Position numbers and translations under genes: made by a program. This document shows positions 52,493 to 61,315 of a DNA stretch of 64,000 nucleotides, one piece after another (within the stretch, counting starts at the first letter, position 1; each line of letters begins with the position of its first letter). The notes below the pieces were generated by a model. That model was not told the origin of the DNA, did not search any database, and was given only the letters and a program-made list of their open reading frames with translations. The DNA lies in NCBI GenBank assembly GCA_022870745.1, contig CP085323.1:4030001-4094000 (forward strand). The letters run 5' to 3'. This stretch comes from Silvibacterium acidisoli (GTDB taxonomy: Bacteria; Acidobacteriota; Terriglobia; Terriglobales; Acidobacteriaceae).

Positions 52493-53545
52493 GTGCTTGT
52501 CTCCGACTTCGATTACGAACTCCCTGAAGAACTGATCGCACAACAGCCGCCTGCGGAGCGCTCTGGAGCGCGCATGCTCGCGCTCGACCGCGCGACCGGC
52601 TCTACGAGTGACCGGCATTTCGTGGATTTTCCCAACATGCTGCGCGAAGGCGACCTGCTGGTGCTGAACAATAGCCGCGTCATTCCTGCCCGGCTCTTCG
52701 CGAAGCGAGAAGGCGCACGCGGCAACGCCATGCAGACACCGACGGGCAGCATCGAAGTCTTTCTCACTGGACAAAACACAGAGCATGAGTGGCAGGCGCT
52801 GGTGCGGCCCGGGCGCAAGGTGCATCGCGGCGAGGTGCTGAACTTTGGCGAAGGCCGTTTGCGCGCCGAGGTCATTGCAGAAGGCGAGTTCGGAGAGCGC
52901 ACGCTGCGCTTCCAGCCGGTCGATGATTTCTTCACCGCGCTCGAGGAGCTGGGGCATATTCCACTGCCGCCTTACATTCATCGCGATGATGCGGACACCG
53001 ATCGCGAGCGCTACCAGACGGTCTTCGCGCAGCAGAAAGGTTCTGCGGCTGCTCCAACTGCAGGCCTGCATTTCACCCCGGAGATTCTGGACCGCATTCG
53101 CGCGCGCGGTGTGCAGGTTGCGTACGTCACGCTGCATGTTGGACTCGGAACCTTCCAGCCGGTGCGCGTCGAGCGTGTGGATGAAATCGAGCTGCACTCG
53201 GAGCGCTATACGCTGAGCGCTGAGACGGCTTCTGCGCTCAACAATGCGCGCGCTGAAGGCCGGCGCGTCGTCGCGGCGGGAACGACCACCGTCCGCACCC
53301 TCGAGCACTGCGCCTTGCAGGGCGAGTTCACGCCACATTCGGGCAGCACACGGATCTTCATCTCGCCGGGCTTCGAGTTCAAGGCGGTCAAAGCGCTGCT
53401 GACAAACTTCCACCTGCCGCAATCGACGCTGCTGATGCTGGTGTCAGCATTTGGCGGCAAGGGCCATGTTCTCGACGCCTATCGCCATGCGGTTCGCGAG
53501 CGCTATCGCTTCTTTTCCTACGGCGATTGCATGTTCCTGTCCTGA
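52493..53545 (+). CDS. queA: S-adenosylmethionine:tRNA ribosyltransferase-isomerase
   Basis: Makes epoxyqueuosine in tRNA from preQ1 and SAM (350 aa). Family blocks are [75 protein letters not shown] and [25 protein letters not shown]. The end [16 protein letters not shown] is canonical. GTG start. Other queuosine genes (tgt, queG) are not in the window. polA follows after 33 bases. Confidence 0.97.
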   Translation: MLVSDFDYELPEELIAQQPPAERSGARMLALDRATGSTSDRHFVDFPNMLREGDLLVLNNSRVIPARLFAKREGARGNAMQTPTGSIEVFLTGQNTEHEWQALVRPGRKVHRGEVLNFGEGRLRAEVIAEGEFGERTLRFQPVDDFFTALEELGHIPLPPYIHRDDADTDRERYQTVFAQQKGSAAAPTAGLHFTPEILDRIRARGVQVAYVTLHVGLGTFQPVRVERVDEIELHSERYTLSAETASALNNARAEGRRVVAAGTTTVRTLEHCALQGEFTPHSGSTRIFISPGFEFKAVKALLTNFHLPQSTLLMLVSAFGGKGHVLDAYRHAVRERYRFFSYGDCMFLS

Positions 53546-53565
53546 GAACGCAGGCTTGTTAGGCG

Positions 53566-53571
53566 TAAACT
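53566..53571 (+). promoter_or_regulatory. Candidate leaderless -10 box of polA
   Basis: TAAACT seven bases (TGAACGG) before the ATG, with no Shine-Dalgarno sequence. Confidence 0.5.
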
Positions 53572-53578
53572 TGAACGG

Positions 53579-56326
53579 ATGCCTACGAAGCCCCCGATTT
53601 TTCTGCTCGACTCGATGTCGTTCGTCTTCCGCGCCTACCATGCGATGCAGCGGCAGCGGCCCATGTCCACGCGTACCGGTGTGCCCACCGCGGCGACCTA
53701 TGTTTTCGTGAACATGATCAACAAGCTGCGGCGGGACTTTCAGCCCGAGTACTTTGCCGCGGTCTTCGACGTGAGTGCGCCGGTCTTCCGCGATGAGCGC
53801 GCCAAGGCCATGACGGCGGTCAAAAAGTTCAACATCAAGACACAGCAGTTCGAAGAGGTCGAGTATGGCGGCTACAAGGCCAATCGCACCGAGATGCCCT
53901 CCGATCTCGCGCAGCAATTGCCATACATCCGCCGCGCGCTCGAGGCCTTTCACATTCCTATCCTGCAGGCCGAAGGATTCGAAGCCGATGACGTGATCGG
54001 CACGCTCTCCACGCTGGCCGCGAAAGATGGACATCCGGTGTACGTCGTCTCGAACGACAAGGACATGCTGCAGCTGGTGAACGAGCATGTGAAGGTTCTG
54101 AACCCGGCGAAGGACAACCTCATCCTCGATCGCGACAAGGTTCTGGAGACGCTGGGCGTGCCGCCGGAGCAGGTGATCGATGTGATGGCGCTGCGTGGCG
54201 ATTCCATCGACAATATCCCAGGAGCGCCCGGCATTGGTGACAAGGGATCGGTCGAACTGATTCAGCAGTTCGGCACCCTCGAAGCCGCGCTCGATCGCGC
54301 CAGCGAGGTCAAGCGCAAGACTTATCGCGAATCGCTCGAGAACAACCGCGACAACATCCTGTTGAGCAGGGAGCTGGTAACGATTCACTGCACCATTCCG
54401 CTTGAGCTCGACCTCGATGCGATGCGCACGCAGCCGCCGGATGCCAATGCCTGCCGGACGCTCTTCACCGAGCTGGAATTCACGACGCTGCTCAAGGAGC
54501 TTGCGCCGTCAGCGGTTGCGCAGGAGGTCGAGTACATCCTCGATCCGGACAAGGAACAACTCGCCGCATTTGTAACCGCGGCCAGGAAGAATGGATTCGC
54601 CGTGGCTGTGCCCGCCTCGGAGCTGGAAGAAGCAGCCGAGCAGGTGAGCGAGCAGGAGACGGAAGCAATTGAAGAGCGCGAGCCGGAGCTGAAGACCATG
54701 TCGATGTTCGGCATGTTCGAGGAGGCCGAGAAGCCGCAGTCGGCTGCTGCTGCTCCGGTTTTTAAGCTCGCTGTAGCACTCGATGGAAAAGCGCTGCGCG
54801 TCGCCCTTGATGATGTGCGAACGCTGCTCGAAGACGAATCCGTTGCCAAGCGCGTGCATGACTTAAAGGGAACAATGCGCGTGCTCGAGCAGCAGGGCGT
54901 GACGCTGCGCGGCGCCAAGGATGACCTGATGCTGTATTCGTACCTGGTCAATCCAACGCACACCACTCATCGATTGAGCGATATCGCGGCGCGCTTCAGC
55001 AATTATCCGTTGAAGGAGACGGGCGAGCGCGAACTGGTCGAAGCAGCACATACCGTCGCGTCGCTAACGGAGACACTTCGCGGCGATGTGAAGACGCTCG
55101 ATGCCGAGAGCATCTACAACGATATCGATCTGCCGTTGGCTCCGGTGCTGCTGCGTATGGAAAAAGTAGGCGTGCGCATCGATTCCGCGCAGTTGAATCG
55201 GATGTCGGAGACGCTGGGCACGGAGATGCAGCGCGTCGGCGAGGAGATATTTTCGCTCTCCGGCCACCGCTTTAACATTCAGTCGCCCAAGCAGCTCGGC
55301 GATGTGCTCTTCAACAAGATGAATCTGCCCAAGCCGATTAAGTACGGCAAGGGCAAGGTGGTTTCGACCGCACAGGATGTGCTTGAGGAACTGGCCGAGC
55401 ACAATGATGTTCCGAAGCTGGTACTCGAGTATCGCCAGCTTGCGAAGCTGAAGTCGAACTATGTCGATTCGCTGCCGCTGCTGGCCGACAGCGATGGCCG
55501 CGTGCATACGACTTTCAATCAAGTCGGCACGGCGACGGGCCGATTGTCGTCGACGAATCCGAACCTGCAGAACATTCCTGTGCGCACCGAGCTTGGCCGT
55601 GAGATACGCGCGGCGTTCATTGCTGCTCCGGGGCACAGGCTGCTTTCTGCGGATTATTCGCAGATCGAACTGCGTCTGATGGCGCATTTCTCTGAAGATC
55701 CGCTGCTGCTTAAGGCTTATCGCACCGGCGAAGACATTCACACGCTTACGGCATCGGAAGTCTTCGGCGTGCCGGCGGACAAGATGGACAAGGTCACGCG
55801 CAATCGCGCCAAGGCTGTGAACTTCGGCATCGTCTATGGCATCTCGCCTTTCGGTCTTGCGGCACAACTTGGTATCGATCAGAAGGAAGCGAAGACGTAC
55901 ATCGAGCGTTACTTCGAGCGCTACCACGGCGTACGCGAGTTCATCGATCGCACGCTCGAAGAAACGCGCCGCGACCAGAAGGTGCGCACGGTCTTCGGAC
56001 GCGTTCGTCCCATCCCTGACATCCAGAGCCGCAACGCCAACCTGCGCGGCTTTGCCGAGCGGACAGCGGTTAACACACCGCTGCAGGGAACAGCAGCCGA
56101 CCTGATCAAGCTGGCGATGATTCGCATCGATCGCCGCCTCGCGGATGAAAAGCTGCGCACCCGCATGACGCTGCAGGTGCACGATGAACTGCTCTTCGAT
56201 GTGCCGGAGGATGAAGCCGAGAAAGCCGAAAAGCTTGTGAAACACGAGATGGAGTCGGTGATTGAGCTGAAGGTCCCGTTGGTGGCCGACGTGGGCATTG
56301 GCGGCAACTGGCGCGACATCAAATAG
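53579..56326 (+). CDS. polA: DNA polymerase I, proofreading domain degenerate
   Basis: Gap-filling and Okazaki-fragment polymerase of 915 aa. The 5'-3' exonuclease (residues 1 to about 290) is intact: FVFRAYHAM, EADDVIGTLS, VSNDKDMLQLV, GDSIDNIPGAPGIGDKG. The middle region lacks the DxE of exonuclease motif I and the Asp of motif II (VHDLKGTMRVL where E. coli has NLKYD), so 3'-5' proofreading is probably lost, as in Taq. The polymerase motifs are intact: LLSADYSQIELRLMAHF (A), RNRAKAVNFGIVYG (B) and LQVHDELLFDVP (C). An acidic linker (about 345-385) is rich in Glu. Confidence 0.97.
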   Translation: MPTKPPIFLLDSMSFVFRAYHAMQRQRPMSTRTGVPTAATYVFVNMINKLRRDFQPEYFAAVFDVSAPVFRDERAKAMTAVKKFNIKTQQFEEVEYGGYKANRTEMPSDLAQQLPYIRRALEAFHIPILQAEGFEADDVIGTLSTLAAKDGHPVYVVSNDKDMLQLVNEHVKVLNPAKDNLILDRDKVLETLGVPPEQVIDVMALRGDSIDNIPGAPGIGDKGSVELIQQFGTLEAALDRASEVKRKTYRESLENNRDNILLSRELVTIHCTIPLELDLDAMRTQPPDANACRTLFTELEFTTLLKELAPSAVAQEVEYILDPDKEQLAAFVTAARKNGFAVAVPASELEEAAEQVSEQETEAIEEREPELKTMSMFGMFEEAEKPQSAAAAPVFKLAVALDGKALRVALDDVRTLLEDESVAKRVHDLKGTMRVLEQQGVTLRGAKDDLMLYSYLVNPTHTTHRLSDIAARFSNYPLKETGERELVEAAHTVASLTETLRGDVKTLDAESIYNDIDLPLAPVLLRMEKVGVRIDSAQLNRMSETLGTEMQRVGEEIFSLSGHRFNIQSPKQLGDVLFNKMNLPKPIKYGKGKVVSTAQDVLEELAEHNDVPKLVLEYRQLAKLKSNYVDSLPLLADSDGRVHTTFNQVGTATGRLSSTNPNLQNIPVRTELGREIRAAFIAAPGHRLLSADYSQIELRLMAHFSEDPLLLKAYRTGEDIHTLTASEVFGVPADKMDKVTRNRAKAVNFGIVYGISPFGLAAQLGIDQKEAKTYIERYFERYHGVREFIDRTLEETRRDQKVRTVFGRVRPIPDIQSRNANLRGFAERTAVNTPLQGTAADLIKLAMIRIDRRLADEKLRTRMTLQVHDELLFDVPEDEAEKAEKLVKHEMESVIELKVPLVADVGIGGNWRDIK

Positions 56327-56366
56327 CTGGTTCGTGTCTTCAGAAACCGCTAGCGCTATCTGAAAT

Positions 56367-56470
56367 TCTCATCCTGAAAGCAGTGAGGGATCTGCATTTT
56401 TCTTTCGACAGGCGGTATTCCCGGTGTCGAACGCGTAAATACAGATCCCTCGTTTTGCTCGGGACGAGAA
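56367..56470. repeat. Dispersed palindromic element, long-loop copy (h)
   Basis: CTCATCCTGAAAGCAGTGAG and GGATCTGCA form the left arm; CAGATCCCTCGTTTTGCTCG and GGACGAG the right, around a loop of about 45 bases. It lies between the convergent polA and glmM genes, nine bases from the glmM stop. Confidence 0.75.
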
Positions 56471-56479
56471 AACAGGGGG

Positions 56480-57844
56480 TCAGGCGCCGATAGCTTCTTG
56501 AATCGCCTGGGCGATGGCGTCAGCGTGGCGTCGCATCTCGGCTTCGCTTTCCGCTTCGATCATCACGCGGGCCAGCGGCTCGGTGCCGGAATAGCGAATC
56601 ACCACGCGGCCATTGCCTTCGAGCGCTTCTTCGGCCTCGCGGATGCGTGCAGCAACCGTTTCGATCTGGTCGAGCGGCCTCTTCTCCTTCACGCGCACAT
56701 TCACGATGACCTGCGGAAATGTCTTCAGGTCGGCAAGCAGCTCATGCAGTGGCTTGCCGGCGCGCTGCACGATGTCGAGCACGACGAGCGCGGTCAGCAG
56801 GCCGTCGCCCGTCGTAGCGAGATGAGGGAAGAGCACGTGCCCAGATTGCTCGCCGCCCAGCGACGCGTCGTTGGCCTGCATCATTTCGAGCACGTATTTG
56901 TCACCCACCGGCGCGCGCAGCATCTTGATCTCCGAGCGGCGCAGCGCGGCTTCGAGGCCCATGTTCGACATCGTGGTAGCGACAACCATGTCGTCCTTGA
57001 GGATCTCGCGTGCCTTAAGATCGCGCGCGGCCAGTAGCAGCACCGCATCGCCGTTGACTACATTGCCGTTCGCATCGGCAAAGAGCGCGCGGTCGGCGTC
57101 ACCGTCAAAGGTGATGCCCATATCGGCTCCCGCATCCTTTGTTTCCTTTGCAACCACCTCGGGATGCAGCGCGCCGCAACCTGCATTGATGTTGCGGCCG
57201 TCAGGATGAACGTGCGTGAGCTTGACCGATCCGGCGAGCTGAAGAAAGAGCTCCGGCGCGATGACAGAAGCAGCGCCGTTGGCGCAGTCGATCACCAGCT
57301 TCATGTGGTCCAGGTCGAGCTGTGGAACCGCCTTGAAAAGAAACTGCTCGTAATCAGCGCGAAGCTTAGGGTCGGTTTCCAACTCGGGCAGAGCGGAGGG
57401 ATCGGGAGCGCCTGTGGTTTCAAAGTCGCGGGTTTCGAGCTGGCGGAAGATCTCGTCTTCGATAGCCAGTTCGGTTGCGTCCGGCAATTTGTAACCGTCA
57501 CCGCCGAAAATCTTGATGCCGTTGTCATGCCAGGGATTGTGCGAGGCGGAGATGACGACTCCAGCCGAGAAGCCATGCGTGCGCGCCAGGTAAGCAATAG
57601 CGGGAGTGGTGATAACGCCTGCGCTTTTTACCGTTGCTCCGCCCTCCGCCAGGCCGGCGGCGAGGACCGAGGCGATCCATGCTCCGGACTCGCGGGTATC
57701 CATACCGAGCAGTATGGATGGCCGTGGATGCTTCGGTTTCAGTTGGTGCGCCAGCGCCAGGCCTACGGCGTAAATTGTTTTCGCATCGAGCGGTGCTTCG
57801 CCGGCCACGGCTCGAATGCCATCGGTGCCAAAGAGTTTTCTCAT
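56480..57844 (-). CDS. glmM: Phosphoglucosamine mutase
   Basis: Interconverts glucosamine 6- and 1-phosphate for peptidoglycan and LPS (454 aa, usual length). Motifs are MRKLFGTDGIRAVAGEAPL, the phosphoserine loop VVISASHNPWHDNGIKIFGG, the Mg loop TFDGDADRALFAD, GGEQSGHVLF and VIRYSGTEPLARVMIEAE. Its ATG overlaps the xseA stop by four bases, so the two genes form an operon with coupled translation. Confidence 0.97.
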   Translation of the reverse strand: MRKLFGTDGIRAVAGEAPLDAKTIYAVGLALAHQLKPKHPRPSILLGMDTRESGAWIASVLAAGLAEGGATVKSAGVITTPAIAYLARTHGFSAGVVISASHNPWHDNGIKIFGGDGYKLPDATELAIEDEIFRQLETRDFETTGAPDPSALPELETDPKLRADYEQFLFKAVPQLDLDHMKLVIDCANGAASVIAPELFLQLAGSVKLTHVHPDGRNINAGCGALHPEVVAKETKDAGADMGITFDGDADRALFADANGNVVNGDAVLLLAARDLKAREILKDDMVVATTMSNMGLEAALRRSEIKMLRAPVGDKYVLEMMQANDASLGGEQSGHVLFPHLATTGDGLLTALVVLDIVQRAGKPLHELLADLKTFPQVIVNVRVKEKRPLDQIETVAARIREAEEALEGNGRVVIRYSGTEPLARVMIEAESEAEMRRHADAIAQAIQEAIGA

Positions 57845-59250
57845 GAATCGTTTCGTTCCGTAGAAGAAGTGCTCACGCGGCTCTCAAAGCTGCCATCGGA
57901 GAGGCGCGTGGTGAGCTGTTGTCCTTGCTGCAGGCCTGCGGTGCTTCGCAGCAGGTTGCCTTGCTGGTCATAGACCAGCGCATATCCGCGCTGAAGCACG
58001 CCGAGTGGAGAGAGCGAAAGCAGCTGCCGCTCGAGCGATTCGATCCTGTTCCTGCGGGTCGTCATGTCGAGCGATTGCGCGCGCAGCATGGCAGTAGAAA
58101 GCGTCTCCAGCCGGTTGCGAGTGAAACGCAGCTGATGGCTGACATCGTGACGCATCAGCGATGCGGAAAGTTGCTGGAGCCGCTGCATGCTGGTCTGCGC
58201 CCTGCGCTGCCAGGATGTTTCCATGCGGAATGCCAGCTCATCGAGCCGCTGCTGCCGCTGGCGGATACCGCTCTGCATGCGCGTAAGCGCTGCCTCGACA
58301 GAAAGCCGCGCAAAGCGCTCGCGGCCCTGCATCACAGCGTAGCGTGCGGCACGGTGCAGGCGCTGCGAAAGCAGTTCGATGCGCTCCTCGACCCTATGCT
58401 GTGCGCCGGTGATGAGCTCCGCGGCGGCCGATGGGGTGGGCGCGCGCAGGTCCGAGACAAAATCGGCAATGGTGAAATCAGTTTCGTGACCGACGGCCGA
58501 GACAACCGGCAGCTCCGAGTTCGCAATCACGCGTGCCAGCGATTCGCTGTTGAAGGGAGCAAGATCTTCGAGCGATCCGCCGCCGCGTGCGATGACGATC
58601 AGGTCGACTTCGCGGCTCTGGTTGAAGTAAGCGATGCCCGCCGCCACGCTGGCCGCTGCGGATTCACCCTGCACGATCGCCGGATACACCAGCAGTTCGA
58701 GCGCGGCATGCCTGCGGGTAACTACATTGATGATGTCGCGAATGACCGCGCCGCTCGGCGATGTGACCACCCCGACGCATTTCGGAAAGAGCGGCAGAGC
58801 ACGTTTGCGTTCCGCGTCGAACAGGCCTTCATCCTGCAGCTTCTGCTTTACCTGTTCGAAGGCGAGCTGCAGCGAGCCTGCGCCCACCGGTTCGAGATGC
58901 TCGGCGATGAGCTGTACCTGCCCGCGCTGCTCGTAAACCGAGAGCTTGCCGCGCAGCAGTATGTGCAGGCCATCTTCGGGGCGGAAGCGCAGCAGCGATG
59001 CCTGGCGCCGAAAGAGCACGGCTGAGAACTGCGCGGTCTCGTCCTTGATGGTGAAGTAGATATGTCCGGAAGCGGCCTTGCGCAGGTCGCTGATTTCGCC
59101 TTCGATCCACAGGTCGCTGAACTCGCCCTCTACCTGTGCGCGCAGTTCAGCGGCGAGTTCGCTTACCTTCCAGATATGGCGCTGCGGCGGCTGTGGTGCT
59201 TCAAATAGAAAGCCCATTTGGCTGCCTGCAGTTTTTGTCTGCGCATCCAC
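57841..59250 (-). CDS. xseA: Exodeoxyribonuclease VII large subunit
   Basis: Large subunit of the single-strand exonuclease (469 aa). The N-terminal OB fold is WKVSELAAELRAQVEGEFSD, GEISDLRKAASGHIYFTIKD. The catalytic domain has VVTSPSGAVIRDIINVVTRR, YPAIVQGESAAA, DLIVIARGGGSLEDLAPFN and SAVGHETDFTIADFVSDLRAPTPSAAAE. A long coiled coil and a C-terminal beta tail follow. GTG start with a TAGACT box six bases upstream, probably leaderless. The small subunit gene xseB is not adjacent; glmM follows with a four-base overlap. Confidence 0.96.
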   Translation of the reverse strand: MDAQTKTAGSQMGFLFEAPQPPQRHIWKVSELAAELRAQVEGEFSDLWIEGEISDLRKAASGHIYFTIKDETAQFSAVLFRRQASLLRFRPEDGLHILLRGKLSVYEQRGQVQLIAEHLEPVGAGSLQLAFEQVKQKLQDEGLFDAERKRALPLFPKCVGVVTSPSGAVIRDIINVVTRRHAALELLVYPAIVQGESAAASVAAGIAYFNQSREVDLIVIARGGGSLEDLAPFNSESLARVIANSELPVVSAVGHETDFTIADFVSDLRAPTPSAAAELITGAQHRVEERIELLSQRLHRAARYAVMQGRERFARLSVEAALTRMQSGIRQRQQRLDELAFRMETSWQRRAQTSMQRLQQLSASLMRHDVSHQLRFTRNRLETLSTAMLRAQSLDMTTRRNRIESLERQLLSLSPLGVLQRGYALVYDQQGNLLRSTAGLQQGQQLTTRLSDGSFESRVSTSSTERNDS

Positions 59251-59256
59251 ATTCCA

Positions 59257-59262
59257 AGTCTA
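59257..59262 (-). promoter_or_regulatory. Candidate leaderless -10 box of xseA
   Basis: TAGACT six bases (TGGAAT) before the GTG start codon, with no Shine-Dalgarno sequence. Confidence 0.5.
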
Positions 59263-59324
59263 CATGGCAGTTGACGCGGAAGGCGCTCACCTGTTTTGCT
59301 TCCCACAGGCGAAAGGGAAGAGCC

Positions 59325-60506
59325 TTGCACATCTTCTGCATCTTCGCGGGCATAGCCTGCATTCTGGCAACGCTCACCGATTCTTTTCAGACGGTGATCC
59401 TGCCGCGCCGTGCGGTCGGCAAGTTCCGTATCACGCGGCTGTTTTTCGCTGTTACCTGGTGGCCGTGGGCGCGGTTGGCAAGCCGTGTCCGCAATGCGCG
59501 CGACCGCGAAACCGCCTTTAGTTACTACGGGCCGATGGCGCTGATCGTCCTGATCGGGGTGTGGGCTGCTGCGCTGGTGACCGGTTTCGGATTGATCTAT
59601 TACGGCATGGGCTCGCCATTCCGCGATCCCGTGTTCCCGCATCCCGATCTGCGTTCCGATATCTATGTGAGCGGCACCACGCTTTTCACCCTCGGTTTGG
59701 GAGATCTGGTTCCGCATACCGATATTGTGAGGATGCTGGCAGTGCTCGAATCCGGCATGGGGTTGGGGTTTCTGGCGCTCGTCATCGGATACTTTCCCGT
59801 GCTCTACGGCGCTTTCTCGCGGCGCGAGGTAAATATCTCGCTTCTCGATGCGCGTGCCGGTTCGCCTCCGACTGCTGCCGAGCTGATGCGGCGCCATGCC
59901 TTTCCCGGCGGGAACGATGCTCTCACGCTGTTGCTGGTGGAGTGGGAGCGCTGGGCGGCCGAACTGCTCGAGAGCCATATCTCGTATCCGCTGCTGTGCC
60001 AGTTTCGCTCCCAGCACTCCAATCAAAGCTGGCTGGCCGCGCTCACCGCCATTCTGGACACCTGCTCGCTGCTCATTGCCGGGGTACAGGAGCATCCGGC
60101 GCGCCAGGCGCAGCTCACCTTTGCAGTCGCCCGCCATGCGCTGGTCGATCTCTCCCAGGTTTTCGGGCTGAAGCCTACAAGTGCCATGGGCGACCGGCTG
60201 CCGCCCGAACGCTTCGAGATGCTCTACGGGCAGCTATGCCAGGCCGGGATTCGCGTCTGCCGCGACGAGGACTCGATGGAACGCCTCAAGAAGATGCGCC
60301 TGCTCTACGAAGGCTATGCCGATGCGCTTAGCAACTTTCTCTGCATGCCGTTGCCGCCGTGGATCGCCGAACACCCGAACAAGGACAACTGGCTATCCGT
60401 GGCCAAGGTGCGGGCGCAGACAGAGGCTGTGATCGCCGCGCAGGTAAACGCAAGCAGCGGCTTGCAGCCGCTGTTCGTCGAGGATGAAGAACACCATATC
60501 TTCTAG
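59325..60506 (+). CDS. Two-helix ion-channel protein, potassium-channel-like pore
   Basis: Protein of 393 aa. The N-terminal helix (FCIFAGIACILATLTDSFQ) is followed by two helices, YGPMALIVLIGVWAAALVTGFGLIYYG and VLESGMGLGFLALVIGYFPVLYG. These flank a pore loop TTLFTLGLGDLVPHTD whose filter TLGLGD matches the TVGYGD of potassium channels with Leu for Tyr. The remaining 230 residues form a cytosolic helical domain with no RCK signature. The start is set at TTG (59325), with GGGAAG upstream; the frame is open further, but that part overlaps xseA. A role in potassium or cation flux is inferred. Confidence 0.75.
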   Translation: MHIFCIFAGIACILATLTDSFQTVILPRRAVGKFRITRLFFAVTWWPWARLASRVRNARDRETAFSYYGPMALIVLIGVWAAALVTGFGLIYYGMGSPFRDPVFPHPDLRSDIYVSGTTLFTLGLGDLVPHTDIVRMLAVLESGMGLGFLALVIGYFPVLYGAFSRREVNISLLDARAGSPPTAAELMRRHAFPGGNDALTLLLVEWERWAAELLESHISYPLLCQFRSQHSNQSWLAALTAILDTCSLLIAGVQEHPARQAQLTFAVARHALVDLSQVFGLKPTSAMGDRLPPERFEMLYGQLCQAGIRVCRDEDSMERLKKMRLLYEGYADALSNFLCMPLPPWIAEHPNKDNWLSVAKVRAQTEAVIAAQVNASSGLQPLFVEDEEHHIF

Positions 60507-60535
60507 AAATTCAAAACTGGAATGATTGATTGAGG

Positions 60536-60859
60536 CTAACGCGGCTTGGCTTCGATCATCTTTTCAAGTTTTGCCACGGAATCACTGAAGCTTTGCTTAT
60601 CCGGAACGCCTCCCTCCGGACCGAGGCTGGCTTCGAGCTGGGAAGCGATATCGCTGCCCTCCGGAAGTCCGAAGGTGCCAAGCACCCCGGCAAGCTTATG
60701 GGCTGCGACATACGCATCGCCGCGCGTTACATCATCCAGGCTGCCGGCATCCAGGGCCTGGCATGCATTCTGCAGCACGACCAGCCTTGCCATCATGACC
60801 GGGTAGTTCGTACGCCAGATGGCAAGCAACATCTCTTCGATCTTGTTGCTCTCGCCCAT
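60536..60859 (-). CDS. Hpt-domain phosphotransfer protein
   Basis: Protein of 107 aa, a single four-helix Hpt domain. The phosphohistidine is His54 in AAHKLAGVLGTFGL, the classical HKLKG-type motif. It lies four bases downstream of a receiver gene and 457 bases downstream of the sensor-kinase stop on the same strand, so it is the last member of a phosphorelay operon. It probably shuttles phosphate between the stand-alone receiver and an unseen partner. Confidence 0.85.
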   Translation of the reverse strand: MGESNKIEEMLLAIWRTNYPVMMARLVVLQNACQALDAGSLDDVTRGDAYVAAHKLAGVLGTFGLPEGSDIASQLEASLGPEGGVPDKQSFSDSVAKLEKMIEAKPR

Positions 60860-60863
60860 CGAC

Positions 60864-61241
60864 CTATTTCTCCCATCCGAGCGCGGCCGACATCTGGTCG
60901 GCGAGCGTCAACGGATCGAAGGGTTTGAAGAGCACGGCAGCTACCCCGAGGTCGGCAAAGCGCTTCTGGTCGGCGGTCTGCACCTTGGCGGTCAGGAGGA
61001 TAACGGGAATGTCCGCCGTCTCGGGAAGCTTGCGCAACTCCAGAAAGGTCGTCGGCCCGTCCATGCCCGGCATCATCACGTCGAGCAGGATCGCATCCGG
61101 CCGGTCTTCCTGTGCGCGGTGAATACCCCTGATGCCGGAGTTCGCGGTAAGAACCTCCCACCCGGCGACCGTTTCCAGGCTCATAGCAGCAACCTGCCGG
61201 ATATCGTCTTCATCGTCAATGATCAAAATGCGGTGCGACAT
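60864..61241 (-). CDS. Stand-alone response-regulator receiver
   Basis: A 125-aa receiver of CheY type with no output domain. All key residues are present: the acidic pair Asp9-Asp10 (LIIDDEDD), phosphoacceptor Asp54 (AILLDVMMPGMDG), Thr in VILLTAK, and Lys in LFKPFDP. AGGAG precedes the chosen ATG. It lies between the sensor kinase (74-base gap) and the Hpt gene (four-base gap), so phosphate probably flows kinase to this receiver to Hpt, or the reverse. Confidence 0.92.
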   Translation of the reverse strand: MSHRILIIDDEDDIRQVAAMSLETVAGWEVLTANSGIRGIHRAQEDRPDAILLDVMMPGMDGPTTFLELRKLPETADIPVILLTAKVQTADQKRFADLGVAAVLFKPFDPLTLADQMSAALGWEK

Positions 61242-61315
61242 ACTTCTTACTCCTGAATTCGGGAAGGTGCTGCTTTTGTACCATCGAAGCGTCTGGTGAA
61301 AACAGACTGCTGCGC

